Both the position numbers and the translations under genes were made by a program. The notes under the pieces are model-generated. The model ran no database searches. It worked only from the letters and a program-made list of their open reading frames with translations, and was not told where the DNA came from. Positions 25,491 to 33,822 of a stretch of DNA of 64,000 nucleotides are shown here, piece by piece (position 1 is the stretch's first letter; each line of letters starts with the position of its first letter). Source of the DNA: CAYQIM01 sp964417555 (GTDB taxonomy: Bacteria > Pseudomonadota > Gammaproteobacteria > Diplorickettsiales > Diplorickettsiaceae); contig CAYQIM010000038.1 of assembly GCA_964417555.1 (NCBI GenBank), forward strand, positions 62,001 through 126,000, in the 5' to 3' direction.

Positions 25491-26912
25491 ATGATTAAAC
25501 TATCAAATTCAAATTGGATGGTTTATGCGATTTCGGCATTTGCAGCCTTAGCCGGGCTGTTGTTTGGTTATGATACAGGAATAATTTCTGGCGCTGTTTT
25601 ATTTATTAAAAAAGATTTTCATTTATCTGCTTTTCAGGTGGAGATGGTGGTTAGCGCTGTGTTATTAGGTGCTTTAATGGGTTCAGGATTGAGCGGTAGG
25701 CTTACTGATCTATTCGGCCGGCGTAAAGTCCTCGTTTTTACCGCGATCATTTTTATTATCGGTTCACTGGCTACGGCGTTTGCACCCAATGTTAATTTTT
25801 TAATTTTTGGACGTACTCTATTAGGGCTTGCTATTGGTATAGGTTCTTTTACTGCCCCTCTCTATCTCGCAGAAATAGCACCACAACGTATCCGTGGAAT
25901 GCTAGTTTCCTTGAATCAATTAGCGATTACTATAGGAATCGTTTTTGCTTATCTAATTAATTACTATTTTTCGGCTCAAGGCCGTTGGTCTTGGATGCTA
26001 GGATTAGGTGTTGTTCCAGCTACTATTCTATTAGTAGGCACCGTGTTTTTACCGGAAAGTCCTCGTTGGATGGTGTTAAAAGGTCGGGAACATAAAGCGC
26101 GTGCTATTTTACAGCGCATACGTGCTGGTGAGAATATTAATGAAGAGTTTAATGAGATTCAACAGACCGTACAAATAGAAAAAGGCACACACCGTTTATT
26201 ACTCGCAAAATGGGTGCGTCCTATCTTGTTTATTAGTTTAGGATTGAGTTTTTTCCAGCAGGTGACAGGGATTAACACCATTATTTATTATGCCCCTACG
26301 ATTTTACAACTTGCTGGCTTCAAGCAAGCGGGAGGTGCCATTTTAGCGACGCTAGGCATCGGTATTATCAATGTATTATTTACTATTATTGCCCTACTCT
26401 TGCTGGATAGATGGGGACGCCGTCCTTTATTACTTTTAGGGCTTTCAGGCATGTTTTTAAGCTTAGCTGTAATAGGAATTGCATTTTATTTTCCTGCATT
26501 TGCTGCTTTGCGCTGGATAGCTGTAGGAAGTATGGTTGTTTATATCGCAAGTTTTGCAATGAGCTTAGGTCCTATTATGTGGCTTATTATTTCTGAAATT
26601 TTTCCTCTAAATATACGGGGTGTAGGTGCTAGTTTAGCTATTTCTGCAAGTTGGGGGTTCAATATGTTGGTGTCGCTAACGTTTTTAACGCTTATTGAGC
26701 TGATAGGTCCTAGCCATACCTTCTGGCTATATGCTTTTTTATGTATATTAGGTTGGTTGTTTGTTTATTTTATTGTCCCAGAAACGAGAGGTTGTTCTTT
26801 AGAACATATCGAACAAAATTTACGTTTAGGACGTCCTAGCCGTGAGCTCGGAGTTCCTTTAAATAAATTTTCAACGTTTTCTAAATCAGCTCCTTTTTCT
26901 CCTTTAAAATAA
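25491..26912 (+). CDS. Sugar/H+ symporter (MFS sugar porter family)
   Basis: A 473-aa, 12-helix inner-membrane transporter of the XylE/GalP/AraE group. Diagnostic motifs: LLFGYDTGIISGA in helix 1, GRLTDLFGRRKVL (loop 2-3), the sugar-porter signature PESPRWMVLKGR after helix 6, QQVTGINTIIYYAPTI in helix 7, DRWGRRPLL (loop 8-9) and PETRG after helix 12. It would import a hexose or pentose for the surrounding catabolic genes. It is 198 bases after the lactonase and 18 before the SDR gene, so it likely leads its own part of the transcript. The sugar carried is unknown. Confidence 0.93.
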   Translation: MIKLSNSNWMVYAISAFAALAGLLFGYDTGIISGAVLFIKKDFHLSAFQVEMVVSAVLLGALMGSGLSGRLTDLFGRRKVLVFTAIIFIIGSLATAFAPNVNFLIFGRTLLGLAIGIGSFTAPLYLAEIAPQRIRGMLVSLNQLAITIGIVFAYLINYYFSAQGRWSWMLGLGVVPATILLVGTVFLPESPRWMVLKGREHKARAILQRIRAGENINEEFNEIQQTVQIEKGTHRLLLAKWVRPILFISLGLSFFQQVTGINTIIYYAPTILQLAGFKQAGGAILATLGIGIINVLFTIIALLLLDRWGRRPLLLLGLSGMFLSLAVIGIAFYFPAFAALRWIAVGSMVVYIASFAMSLGPIMWLIISEIFPLNIRGVGASLAISASWGFNMLVSLTFLTLIELIGPSHTFWLYAFLCILGWLFVYFIVPETRGCSLEHIEQNLRLGRPSRELGVPLNKFSTFSKSAPFSPLK

Positions 26913-26930
26913 GTCATAAAAGGAATATGA

Positions 26931-27719
26931 ATGTTAAAAAATAAAGTTGTTTTAATTACCGGCTCTACCAATGGCATTGGCGCAGCAACAGCACGTCTCT
27001 GTGTAGCGCAGGGTGCAAACGTTATGATCCATGGTCGCCAGGAAGATCGTGCTAAGCGTTTAGTTGCAGAGTTAGGGCGTGATGTAGCGCATTATTTTAT
27101 TGCGGATTTAGCGGATGAAAATGCCTATGCCAATTTGGTCAAAGAAACAATAAAAAAATTTGGCCGCTTAGATGGTCTCGTTAATAATGCCGGTATTTAT
27201 CCCCGAAATAATATTGATAGTGCAACCTTAGCGTGCTGTGAAAAAATCATGCGTATAAATTTTTATGCGCCACTCCTTTTGTGTAAAGAAGCAGTAAAGG
27301 TTTTTCGTGAACAAGGAAAAGGCGGGGCTATTTTGAATATAGGGTCTATGAATGCTTATTGTGGTCAACCCGATCTATTGATCTATTCGTCTTCTAAAGG
27401 CGCATTGATGACGATGACACGTAATTTAGCGGATAGTTTAGGTCCAGATCGTATTCGTGTTAATCAATTAAATGTCGGTTGGACGCCAACGGACAATGAG
27501 GTTGCTTTGAAAAAAGATGAAGGCCTACCTGATAATTGGCAAGAAAAAATACCAAAAGTCTATGCGCCAACTGGTCGACTATTAACACCTGAAAATGTTG
27601 CTGCGCACGTTATATTTTGGTTGTCCGATCAATCAGCACCTGTCACGGGTGCAGTGTATGAAGTTGAGCAATATCCTATTATTGGGCGTAATCGTCTAAA
27701 TGATTTAGTGATTAGTTAA
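26931..27719 (+). CDS. Short-chain dehydrogenase, probable sugar 1-dehydrogenase
   Basis: A classical SDR of 262 aa: cofactor motif TGSTNGIG (10-17), NNAG (85-88), catalytic Ser139, Tyr152 and Lys156 (YSSSK), and a VNQLNVGWT segment after the active site. In this cassette it is the best candidate for oxidising an aldose to its lactone, which the SMP-30 protein would open. Alternatives are a reductase acting on a keto-uronate upstream of mannonate. AAAAGGA lies before the ATG. A palindromic repeat separates it from the dehydratase gene. Confidence 0.88.
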   Translation: MLKNKVVLITGSTNGIGAATARLCVAQGANVMIHGRQEDRAKRLVAELGRDVAHYFIADLADENAYANLVKETIKKFGRLDGLVNNAGIYPRNNIDSATLACCEKIMRINFYAPLLLCKEAVKVFREQGKGGAILNIGSMNAYCGQPDLLIYSSSKGALMTMTRNLADSLGPDRIRVNQLNVGWTPTDNEVALKKDEGLPDNWQEKIPKVYAPTGRLLTPENVAAHVIFWLSDQSAPVTGAVYEVEQYPIIGRNRLNDLVIS

Positions 27720-27726
27720 GAACGGG

Positions 27727-27863
27727 TCTTCAAATGCACGATGACGGCCAAGAAGCGTTGTTTTTCTGTGTTTCGCTACTCACATACTTCATGTATGCTC
27801 CGTTGCGCTACTCGAAAAAACAACGCTTCTTGTCTCGTCCTAGCACATTTGAAGCTACGTTCT
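27727..27863. repeat. Palindromic intergenic repeat, family 1, copy B
   Basis: A 137-base element starting 8 bases after the SDR stop. Outer arms TCTTCAAATG / CATTTGAAG, inner arms AAGAAGCGTTGTTTTT / AAAAACAACGCTTCTT, and a central CATAC-TTCAT-GTATG hairpin. It matches copy A (8371-8503) over its full length; stem differences occur as matched pairs. It may be transcribed within the sugar cassette and affect the level of the downstream manD-like gene. Confidence 0.88.
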
Positions 27864-27910
27864 AAGAAATTAAATAATTTTGTTAATAAAAAATTACCAC
27901 TGAGGCAAAT

Positions 27911-29119
27911 ATGAAAATTCAAGCGGCTAAGGTATTTGTTACTTGTCCTGATAGAAACTTTGTTACATTAAAAATTATCACCGATGAAGGCATTTATGGT
28001 ATAGGCGATGCTACTTTAAATGGACGTGAGTTAGCGGTAAAAGCTTACTTAGAAGATCTCATTCCCTGTTTAATTGGAAGAGATCCCGCTCAAATAGAAG
28101 ATATTTGGCAATATTTTTATCGGGGTGCCTATTGGCGTCGAGGTCCGGTTACCATGGCAGCTATTGCAGCGATTGATATGGCATTATGGGATATAAAAGG
28201 GAAAGTTTTAAATACACCGGTTTATAATTTATTAGGTGGGAAAAGTCGAAAAGGCGTGATGGTATATGGCCATGCAAATGGAAAAGATATTGCAGATACC
28301 GTTGATCAAGTAGGTAAATACATTGACATGGGCTACCTGGCGATTCGTGCACAAACAGGTATACCAGGCTTAGCCAATACGTATGGTACCTCTGATAAAG
28401 ACAAAATGTATTATGAGCCTGCGACTAAAGGATTACCGCAAGAATGTGAATGGTCTACGGAAAAATACCTAAATTATGTTCCTAAATTATTTAAAAAACT
28501 GCGAGAAGCTTATGGAGATGAGCCACACTTTCTACATGATTCCCACCATCGTTTAACACCGATTGAGGCGGCGCGCTTAGGGAAGGAATTAGAGCCTTAT
28601 CATTTGTTTTGGCTGGAAGATACGGTGCCTGCAGAGCTACAAGAAAGTTTTCGAATTATCCGTCAACACACGACAACACCTCTGGCAGTAGGTGAAGTAT
28701 TTAATACGATATGGGACACTCATATTCTATTTACCGAACAACTTATTGATTATATTCGTATGTCTATCGTTCATGGTGGTGGTTTGACGCACTTAAAAAA
28801 AATTGCTTCCATGGCAGAAGTGTATCATGTCAAGACAGGATGTCATGGCCCTACCGACGTTTCACCCATTACGATGGCAGCGGCTTTGCATTTTGATATT
28901 TCTGTCAATAATTTCGGCATTCAAGAATATATGCGGCATACCGATAAAACTAACGAAGTTTTTCCACACGCTTATACATTTGAAAAAGGTTACCTCTATC
29001 CAGGCGATAAACCCGGTTTAGGTGTAGATTTTGATGAAAAATTAGCTGAAAAATTTCCTTATGAGCGTGCTTATTTACCGATTAATCGTAAGTTAGATGG
29101 AACCTTATTTAATTGGTAG
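27911..29119 (+). CDS. manD: D-mannonate dehydratase (ManD/RspA, enolase superfamily)
   Basis: Dehydrates D-mannonate (some members also D-gluconate) to 2-keto-3-deoxygluconate. The 402-aa sequence matches the ManD group closely: TCPDRNFVTLKI near the N-terminus, IGDATLNGRELAVKAYL, YRGAYWRRGPVTMAAIAAID, VYGHANG, the metal ligands in HDSHHRLTP, FWLEDTVPAE and AVGEVFNTIWD, and TGCHGPTDVSP. The C-terminal W of LFNW is also typical. Its product is the substrate of KdgK, which ties the cassette together. Mannonate is the first choice of substrate, gluconate the alternative. Confidence 0.93.
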   Translation: MKIQAAKVFVTCPDRNFVTLKIITDEGIYGIGDATLNGRELAVKAYLEDLIPCLIGRDPAQIEDIWQYFYRGAYWRRGPVTMAAIAAIDMALWDIKGKVLNTPVYNLLGGKSRKGVMVYGHANGKDIADTVDQVGKYIDMGYLAIRAQTGIPGLANTYGTSDKDKMYYEPATKGLPQECEWSTEKYLNYVPKLFKKLREAYGDEPHFLHDSHHRLTPIEAARLGKELEPYHLFWLEDTVPAELQESFRIIRQHTTTPLAVGEVFNTIWDTHILFTEQLIDYIRMSIVHGGGLTHLKKIASMAEVYHVKTGCHGPTDVSPITMAAALHFDISVNNFGIQEYMRHTDKTNEVFPHAYTFEKGYLYPGDKPGLGVDFDEKLAEKFPYERAYLPINRKLDGTLFNW

Positions 29120-29206
29120 TTAGTATTTACGGAATTCAACTAGCGTGTAGATTAACGCTATAAAGAGTCAACAGGTCAACGTCGTTGCGAGTGTCGAAAG
29201 TGGCAA

Positions 29207-29230
29207 TTAGCCACTAAATGAAGTGGCTAA
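29207..29230. repeat. Intergenic hairpin
   Basis: Perfect 9-bp stem TTAGCCACT / AGTGGCTAA with a six-base loop, nested in a looser inverted repeat (AAAGTG...CACTTT). It lies between the convergent manD-like gene and the small membrane protein gene. It has the nested layout of the family 1 elements and the shared CGTTGCG string, but no close sequence match. It may stop transcription in both directions, though no T-tract is present. Confidence 0.5.
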
Positions 29231-29272
29231 ACGATAACGAGGCACTTTGCTAAAAGTCGACATTTGGTTTGG

Positions 29273-29515
29273 CTATCTAAAGCTTTTGAATAGGCGAATA
29301 ACACTAATCAACGTCCATAGGGCGGCAATAGCAAAAAACTCGAATTTAAAAGGCTGTATGGCGACATACATAAGTAAACTTGCAGCGAGAGTATTGATAA
29401 AATTATATAAAAAACCTTTTATTCCCATCCACTTACTTTGTTGAAAAAAATAAGCAAATAAAATAAGTGTTATCCCTATGAGAAATAGTAAGTACTTAGT
29501 TAGTACGATTGACAT
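29273..29515 (-). CDS. Small membrane protein, CBU_0592-like
   Basis: An 80-aa protein with three hydrophobic segments (residues about 5-22, 35-53 and 60-75) and an end reading ALWTLISVIRLFKSF. This pattern resembles the small CBU_0592-type membrane domain known from Coxiella and many other bacteria, whose function is unknown. GGAGATC precedes the ATG at 29515. It lies upstream of nothing else in its orientation and is convergent with the manD-like gene. Confidence 0.7.
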   Translation of the reverse strand: MSIVLTKYLLFLIGITLILFAYFFQQSKWMGIKGFLYNFINTLAASLLMYVAIQPFKFEFFAIAALWTLISVIRLFKSFR

Positions 29516-29558
29516 TAAAGATCTCCGACTTAAAAAAAAGCATATTCTACCGGAGTAG

Positions 29559-29582
29559 TCATCCCCGCAAAAGCAGGGATGA
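29559..29582 (-). terminator. Hairpin after htpG, possible terminator or short palindromic repeat
   Basis: Ten paired bases TCATCCCTGC / GCGGGGATGA (one G-T pair) around TTTT on the minus strand, about 20 bases after the htpG stop. The run after the stem is mixed rather than T-rich. This type of palindrome is also a common dispersed repeat in bacteria, so either reading is possible. Confidence 0.5.
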
Positions 29583-29601
29583 TTCTTCTTTACCTTTTGA
29601 G

Positions 29602-31512
29602 CTAGTTTAATAAAGCATTAAGCCGTTTTACAAACGCTGCAGGATCTTCAAGATGTCCTCCTTCTGCTAAGATGGATTGTTCTAAGAGTAAATAAGTCCA
29701 ACTAGCAAGACGTGCATCATCTTGTATTTCCTTTAAACCTTGGATTAAACGGTGTTCAGGGTTTAACTCTAAAATAGGTTTGCTGGTCGGGATAGTTTGG
29801 CCAGTCGCTTGGAGAATTTGTTGCATTTGCCTGCTTAAGGCATTCTGCTCATTAACAATACAAGCGGGTGAGTCAGTAAGTCTTTGTGAAAGCCGAATAT
29901 CTTTAATTTTATCACCGAGAATTTCTTTCATTTGTTCTAGCAAAGACTTAAATTCATCTTCATTTTTTTTCTGGGTTTCTTTGCTTTCTTCATCGGTGAG
30001 CCCAGTGATATCTGCATCCTTAGCAACGGATTGTAAAGATTTTCCTTTAAATTCTGTTAAGTGGGCAACTAACCATTCATCAATACGATCATGTAGTAAC
30101 AATACTTCAATTTCTTTTTTGCGAAAAATCTCTAAATGGGGGCTATTATTTGCAGCAGCATAATTTTCAGCAGTAATATAATAGATTTTATCTTGATTTT
30201 CCTTCATGCGATCAACATAATCTTCTAGGCTTACTGTTTGTTCAGAACTATTTGAGTTTGTTGATGAAAATCTTAACAGCTGAGCCAGCGCATCGCGATT
30301 ACTAAAATCTTCTGCTATCCCTTCTTTAAGTACATTTCCAAAAGAATTCCAATATTTTTTATAGTCCTCAACGCTTTCCTTGGCCAGATTTGCTAATAAT
30401 TCTAAAATTCGTTTAGTCACTGCCGCTCGTATATTATCAACGAGCTTATTGTTTTGTAAGATTTCTCGTGAAACGTTTAATGGAAGATCGTTGCTATCAA
30501 TTATCCCCTTTACGAAACGTAAATAACGAGGTAAGAATTGTTCTGCATCGTCCATAATGAATACGCGTTTAACATAGAGTTTCAATCCGCGGGGTTTCTC
30601 ATAGTTCCAAAGATCAAAAGGGGCTTGAGAAGGAATATAAAGTAAGCTGGTATATTCTTGTTTTCCTTCAACCTTATTATGACTCCAAGCAAGCGGGTCC
30701 TGAAGATCATGGGCGATGTTTTTATAGAAGGATTTATATTCATCTTCTTTAATTTCATTTTTAGGAAGTGTCCATAATGCAGTTGCATTATTTACCATTT
30801 CCCAGCTCTCTTCTTTTTCAAACTGTTCATTGGCTTTGTTATCTGATTCTACTGCAGGCGACTGCTTTTTTTTCATATAAATTGGTAAAGTAATATGATC
30901 CGAATATTTAAGAATAATGCTACGTAATCGCCAATCATCGAGAAACTCATCTTCATCTTTTCGTAGGTGTAAGATAATTTCAGTCCCGCGGCTGGCTTTA
31001 TTTATTGGCTCAATAGTATATGTTCCATCTCCGGCAGATTCCCAACGGACTGCCTTATCAGCAGATAAGCCTGCTGCGCGTGTATTAACTATAATTTTTT
31101 CTGCGACCATGAAGGCAGAGTAAAACCCAACTCCAAATTGACCGATTAATTGGGTATCTTTTGCCTTGTCACCAGTCAATGAAGATAGAAATTCTTTAGT
31201 GCCTGATTTTGCAATAGTTCCAAGATTAGCGATAACTTCTTCTTGGCTCATTCCTATGCCGTTATCGTTTAGAATCAGACGGCGCGTAGCTTTATCAATT
31301 TCTATAGTTAGTTTTAGGTCGCTATTACCTTCGTACAGATCTGGGTTTTCTAAGGTTTTAAAGCGAAGCTTGTCTACGGCATCAGAAGCATTTGATATTA
31401 GTTCACGGATAAAAATCTCCTTATTGCTATAAAGAGAATGGATCATCAGGTGTAATAGCTGTTGGACCTCAGTTTGGAAGCCTAACGTTTGTTTTTCAGC
31501 AACGGTTGTCAT
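29602..31512 (-). CDS. htpG: Molecular chaperone HtpG (Hsp90)
   Basis: Cytosolic ATP-dependent chaperone of 636 aa, the usual bacterial length. GHKL ATPase domain at the N-terminus with FIRELISNASDAVDKLR (catalytic Glu), NDNGIGMS, GTIAKSGT and GQFGVGFYSAFMVA; the middle domain carries the catalytic Arg in PLNVSREILQ; the C-terminal dimerisation region follows. GGAG lies ten bases before the ATG. The upstream region includes the second copy of the family 2 repeat. I looked for but could not assign a heat-shock promoter. Confidence 0.97.
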   Translation of the reverse strand: MTTVAEKQTLGFQTEVQQLLHLMIHSLYSNKEIFIRELISNASDAVDKLRFKTLENPDLYEGNSDLKLTIEIDKATRRLILNDNGIGMSQEEVIANLGTIAKSGTKEFLSSLTGDKAKDTQLIGQFGVGFYSAFMVAEKIIVNTRAAGLSADKAVRWESAGDGTYTIEPINKASRGTEIILHLRKDEDEFLDDWRLRSIILKYSDHITLPIYMKKKQSPAVESDNKANEQFEKEESWEMVNNATALWTLPKNEIKEDEYKSFYKNIAHDLQDPLAWSHNKVEGKQEYTSLLYIPSQAPFDLWNYEKPRGLKLYVKRVFIMDDAEQFLPRYLRFVKGIIDSNDLPLNVSREILQNNKLVDNIRAAVTKRILELLANLAKESVEDYKKYWNSFGNVLKEGIAEDFSNRDALAQLLRFSSTNSNSSEQTVSLEDYVDRMKENQDKIYYITAENYAAANNSPHLEIFRKKEIEVLLLHDRIDEWLVAHLTEFKGKSLQSVAKDADITGLTDEESKETQKKNEDEFKSLLEQMKEILGDKIKDIRLSQRLTDSPACIVNEQNALSRQMQQILQATGQTIPTSKPILELNPEHRLIQGLKEIQDDARLASWTYLLLEQSILAEGGHLEDPAAFVKRLNALLN

Positions 31513-31558
31513 TGGGTAGATACTCCGTGATTGTTATAGCCTTTACCGACCTTAAGCG

Positions 31559-31705
31559 AAAAGCCATCTTTTGGTGGATTTATGTTATCGGCCTTATATA
31601 CTGTACTTATTTACGCTTATGTAAATCATCGTTCTGCGGCTTGACCGCAAGTTACTGCCCCGGAAGCGGCGCTTGGGCGACGTACAATTTTTCGTATAAA
31701 GTCAG
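31559..31705. repeat. Dispersed intergenic repeat, family 2, copy 2
   Basis: Homologous to positions 11-129, with the same ordered blocks and about 25 extra bases rich in G/C (GCCCCGGAAGCGGCGCTTGG region). It occupies the gap between htpG and the ORFan operon on its left flank. A 76-codon frame passes through it but is not conserved in copy 1, so it is not coding. Confidence 0.5.
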
Positions 31706-31775
31706 CCTTAAAAGGAATATATGGGCAAAAAAATGAGATTCAAGTAAGGGTACCTGCTTTCAGATACGAGAGGTA

Positions 31776-32342
31776 TTAATAGGAGGCGTTATTGAGCCTG
31801 TATAATTTCTGTATTTCATTAATTATAGTTTCAGACCCAATAGTAAATCCCAGGTCATAGGTTTCTTGGGGACTAAGTTTTTCTAAGATCAATGGGTTAT
31901 TTACAATTTCAAGTGCGGTAAGCTTTTTATGGATGTTTCCGCTTAGTTTAGAAATTTCAATAGTAAAAATTGTCTGTTGGATAACACGATTATAACTTTT
32001 GGAAATTATTTTGTAACGAGAGTGACAAGGAAAAATAATAATATTCTTTTTTTTATAAGAATTTTTTTTATTAGATATATTTAAGATCAGTAATAAATCG
32101 CAGGGAGATAGTGAATTTAATAACTGTTTATCCTTAAATAATTCAGTGGCGCATACTTTAGAAACTAAATTTTTCCCTACTATTTGTACAGTGTAGATTG
32201 TATCTTTATTACTAGGAGCTAATTCCCGCCCAATAATCCGTAGGGGAAAAGGGCGAGAATTAGCTTGTTGTATAGATTTATACTTTAATTTAAGGGCATT
32301 AACATAATTTGCAATAAATTTTAGAGTTAAGTTAATACCCAT
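31776..32342 (-). CDS. Protein with two copies of a lineage-specific ~60-residue domain
   Basis: A 188-aa protein of unknown function. Residues about 33-93 and 107-177 resemble each other and the whole of the 71-aa protein at 12067-12282: an (R)(Y/P)..II start, an I.GK.L or similar strand, (A)..(L/I)(F/V).(D/N).(Q/P)L(L/I), then LSP and a hydrophobic G/N..I tail. The second copy ends GFTIGSET against GYIVGTEN in the small protein. A helical N-terminus precedes copy 1. GGAATTT lies before the ATG. Last gene of a four-gene block (XRE regulator, transporter, cupin, this gene) with a 26-base gap to the cupin. Confidence 0.72.
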   Translation of the reverse strand: MGINLTLKFIANYVNALKLKYKSIQQANSRPFPLRIIGRELAPSNKDTIYTVQIVGKNLVSKVCATELFKDKQLLNSLSPCDLLLILNISNKKNSYKKKNIIIFPCHSRYKIISKSYNRVIQQTIFTIEISKLSGNIHKKLTALEIVNNPLILEKLSPQETYDLGFTIGSETIINEIQKLYRLNNASY

Positions 32343-32368
32343 ACGCTAAATTCCATTTTAAAATTTAA

Positions 32369-33100
32369 TTAAGGCAATGGCCTGGGATTGTTTGTGTCGG
32401 CACTAGGCGTTTCAAGATTGGAAGATTTGTTCGAAAATAAAGTGTTAGCGATGTTAGTTAGAACAGTTAGGATGTTTTTAGGTGTAAGTTTATTAATGAT
32501 CTCTAAATAGATAGGATTTTTTTCACGTAATATTGCTATATCGCCTTTTTCAGCAAGTTTAAAATTTTCATATTCAAAGGCGGGTATACATCGACAGATT
32601 ACTAATGAATAGCTTCCTAAGGGGTAGGCGCCAAACCAACTTCCCCATTTATTATCTTCCCCTTTTTTTATAACAACGCTATTTGTATAAGTTAATTGCT
32701 TTTCTGTTTCCCAATTTCCATTTGGATTAATGAAAGGAAGAGATAAAGGATCTCCAGATAATAATTCAAAAGTTTCTTGTGTGTTCTTTAAAGCATGCCA
32801 AGTAGAAACTTCTCCTTTAGGCAATAGATAAAAAATAACTGTATAATCAGAAGTCCGAATAAATTCTTTAAAATAGCCCCCTTCTGGATGAGATTCTAAT
32901 GAGAGACCTTTCTGAATGTGATTTGCTGAAAGCTCATAAGTTTCAGGTAGGAGCTTAAGTTCCTTTATATATTGTTCTACTTTTTCCTTGTCAGATTCTA
33001 ATTTTACTCTATTTACTATTTTTTTGCTTTCCTCTAGAAGTTTATTTATTTCTTCTACATAAAAGTTTAATTTTTCAATAAGAATTTTTGGATTATACAT
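32369..33100 (-). CDS. DUF985-family cupin protein
   Basis: The middle of this 243-aa protein (residues about 65-195) is a DUF985 cupin: LESHPEGGYFKEFIRTS, VIFYLLPKGEVSTWHAL, FELLSGDPLSL, and WGSWFGAYPLGSYSLVICRCIPAFEYENF (shown in part). A helical, probably coiled-coil N-terminus of about 60 residues and a Ser/Asn/Pro-rich tail are extra. The family's biochemical role is not established; metal-dependent sugar or small-molecule chemistry is often suggested. GCPs such as HPEGG and W.A supply possible metal ligands. AAGGAT precedes the ATG. It lies 20 bases after the YhhQ-like gene, in the same operon. Confidence 0.85.
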   Translation of the reverse strand: MYNPKILIEKLNFYVEEINKLLEESKKIVNRVKLESDKEKVEQYIKELKLLPETYELSANHIQKGLSLESHPEGGYFKEFIRTSDYTVIFYLLPKGEVSTWHALKNTQETFELLSGDPLSLPFINPNGNWETEKQLTYTNSVVIKKGEDNKWGSWFGAYPLGSYSLVICRCIPAFEYENFKLAEKGDIAILREKNPIYLEIINKLTPKNILTVLTNIANTLFSNKSSNLETPSADTNNPRPLP

Positions 33101-33120
33101 TTTTATATCCTTTTATAATG

Positions 33121-33822
33121 TTATTTAAATGGATTGAAATTAGTTTTCGTATCATAAACATCAAGTTGTTCTTCCAGTTTTAAAAAACCAGTTATTATGG
33201 AAGCAGGCCAAACACCGAGTAGTGAATATAAGATTTCTATCGAATACACTGACAAGATCATGTGAATTAATTTTGACCAATCTATGTTTCCGCTAAAGCC
33301 TGCCAAAATAGTTACTAAAACTAAGATGAACCCGCCAATGGCCGATGATCCTAAGCTCCTCAACCAAAAATGTCTACCCTTCATTAATATTTTCCATTTA
33401 GAAATAATATAAATATTAAGAAAACTGCTGCAAAGTACTGCTAATATGCCGGCTAATACGAAACGTAAGATAGGGTCAATGACTTCGTTATAGGAATGCT
33501 GTTGATGCCAAAAAATAGGTGAAGGAAGATGAATAATTAATTTAATTGCTATGGCAAAAAATAATTCGCAGACTAAAGTTACCCAGATTATTTTTTTGGC
33601 TTCAGTGTATCCATATACCTCTGCAACAATATCGCCAATAATATAGGTTAAAGGAAATATTAAAGGGGCGCCAGGTAAAAGTGCAGGGCCTAAATTAACT
33701 AATTTATATGCCACAACATCTGCTGCCAAGCTAATAGTAATATTTATCATTCCTAAAATAAGAATGTAATGACTAATACTTTTTGGTTCTGTTGTAAGAT
33801 TTCTTATCCTTGACATTAGCAT
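33121..33822 (-). CDS. Queuosine precursor transporter (YhhQ/VUT family)
   Basis: A 233-aa protein with six or seven hydrophobic segments. The family block is clear: NITISLAADVVAYKLV, then LIFPLTYIIGDIVAEVYGYTEAKKIIW (shown in part), and a late helix with SIEILYSLLGVWPASIITGFLK. YhhQ-type proteins import queuosine precursors (preQ0/preQ1 or queuine). A host-cell bacterium could take queuine from its host this way; that is inference. The start at 33822 (or 33816) overlaps the upstream regulator by 44-50 bases, so translation is probably coupled. The second residue group MSRIRNL is a possible true start. Confidence 0.88.
   Translation of the reverse strand: MLMSRIRNLTTEPKSISHYILILGMINITISLAADVVAYKLVNLGPALLPGAPLIFPLTYIIGDIVAEVYGYTEAKKIIWVTLVCELFFAIAIKLIIHLPSPIFWHQQHSYNEVIDPILRFVLAGILAVLCSSFLNIYIISKWKILMKGRHFWLRSLGSSAIGGFILVLVTILAGFSGNIDWSKLIHMILSVYSIEILYSLLGVWPASIITGFLKLEEQLDVYDTKTNFNPFK

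Noticed and set aside
29780..30163. 127-codon frame opposite htpG
   Set aside because: Antisense shadow of a strongly conserved chaperone gene; Ser/Cys/Ile-rich composition follows from the other strand.
31506..31736. 76-codon frame upstream of htpG
   Set aside because: It runs through the family 2 repeat, is absent as a frame in the other copy, and has no ribosome binding site.
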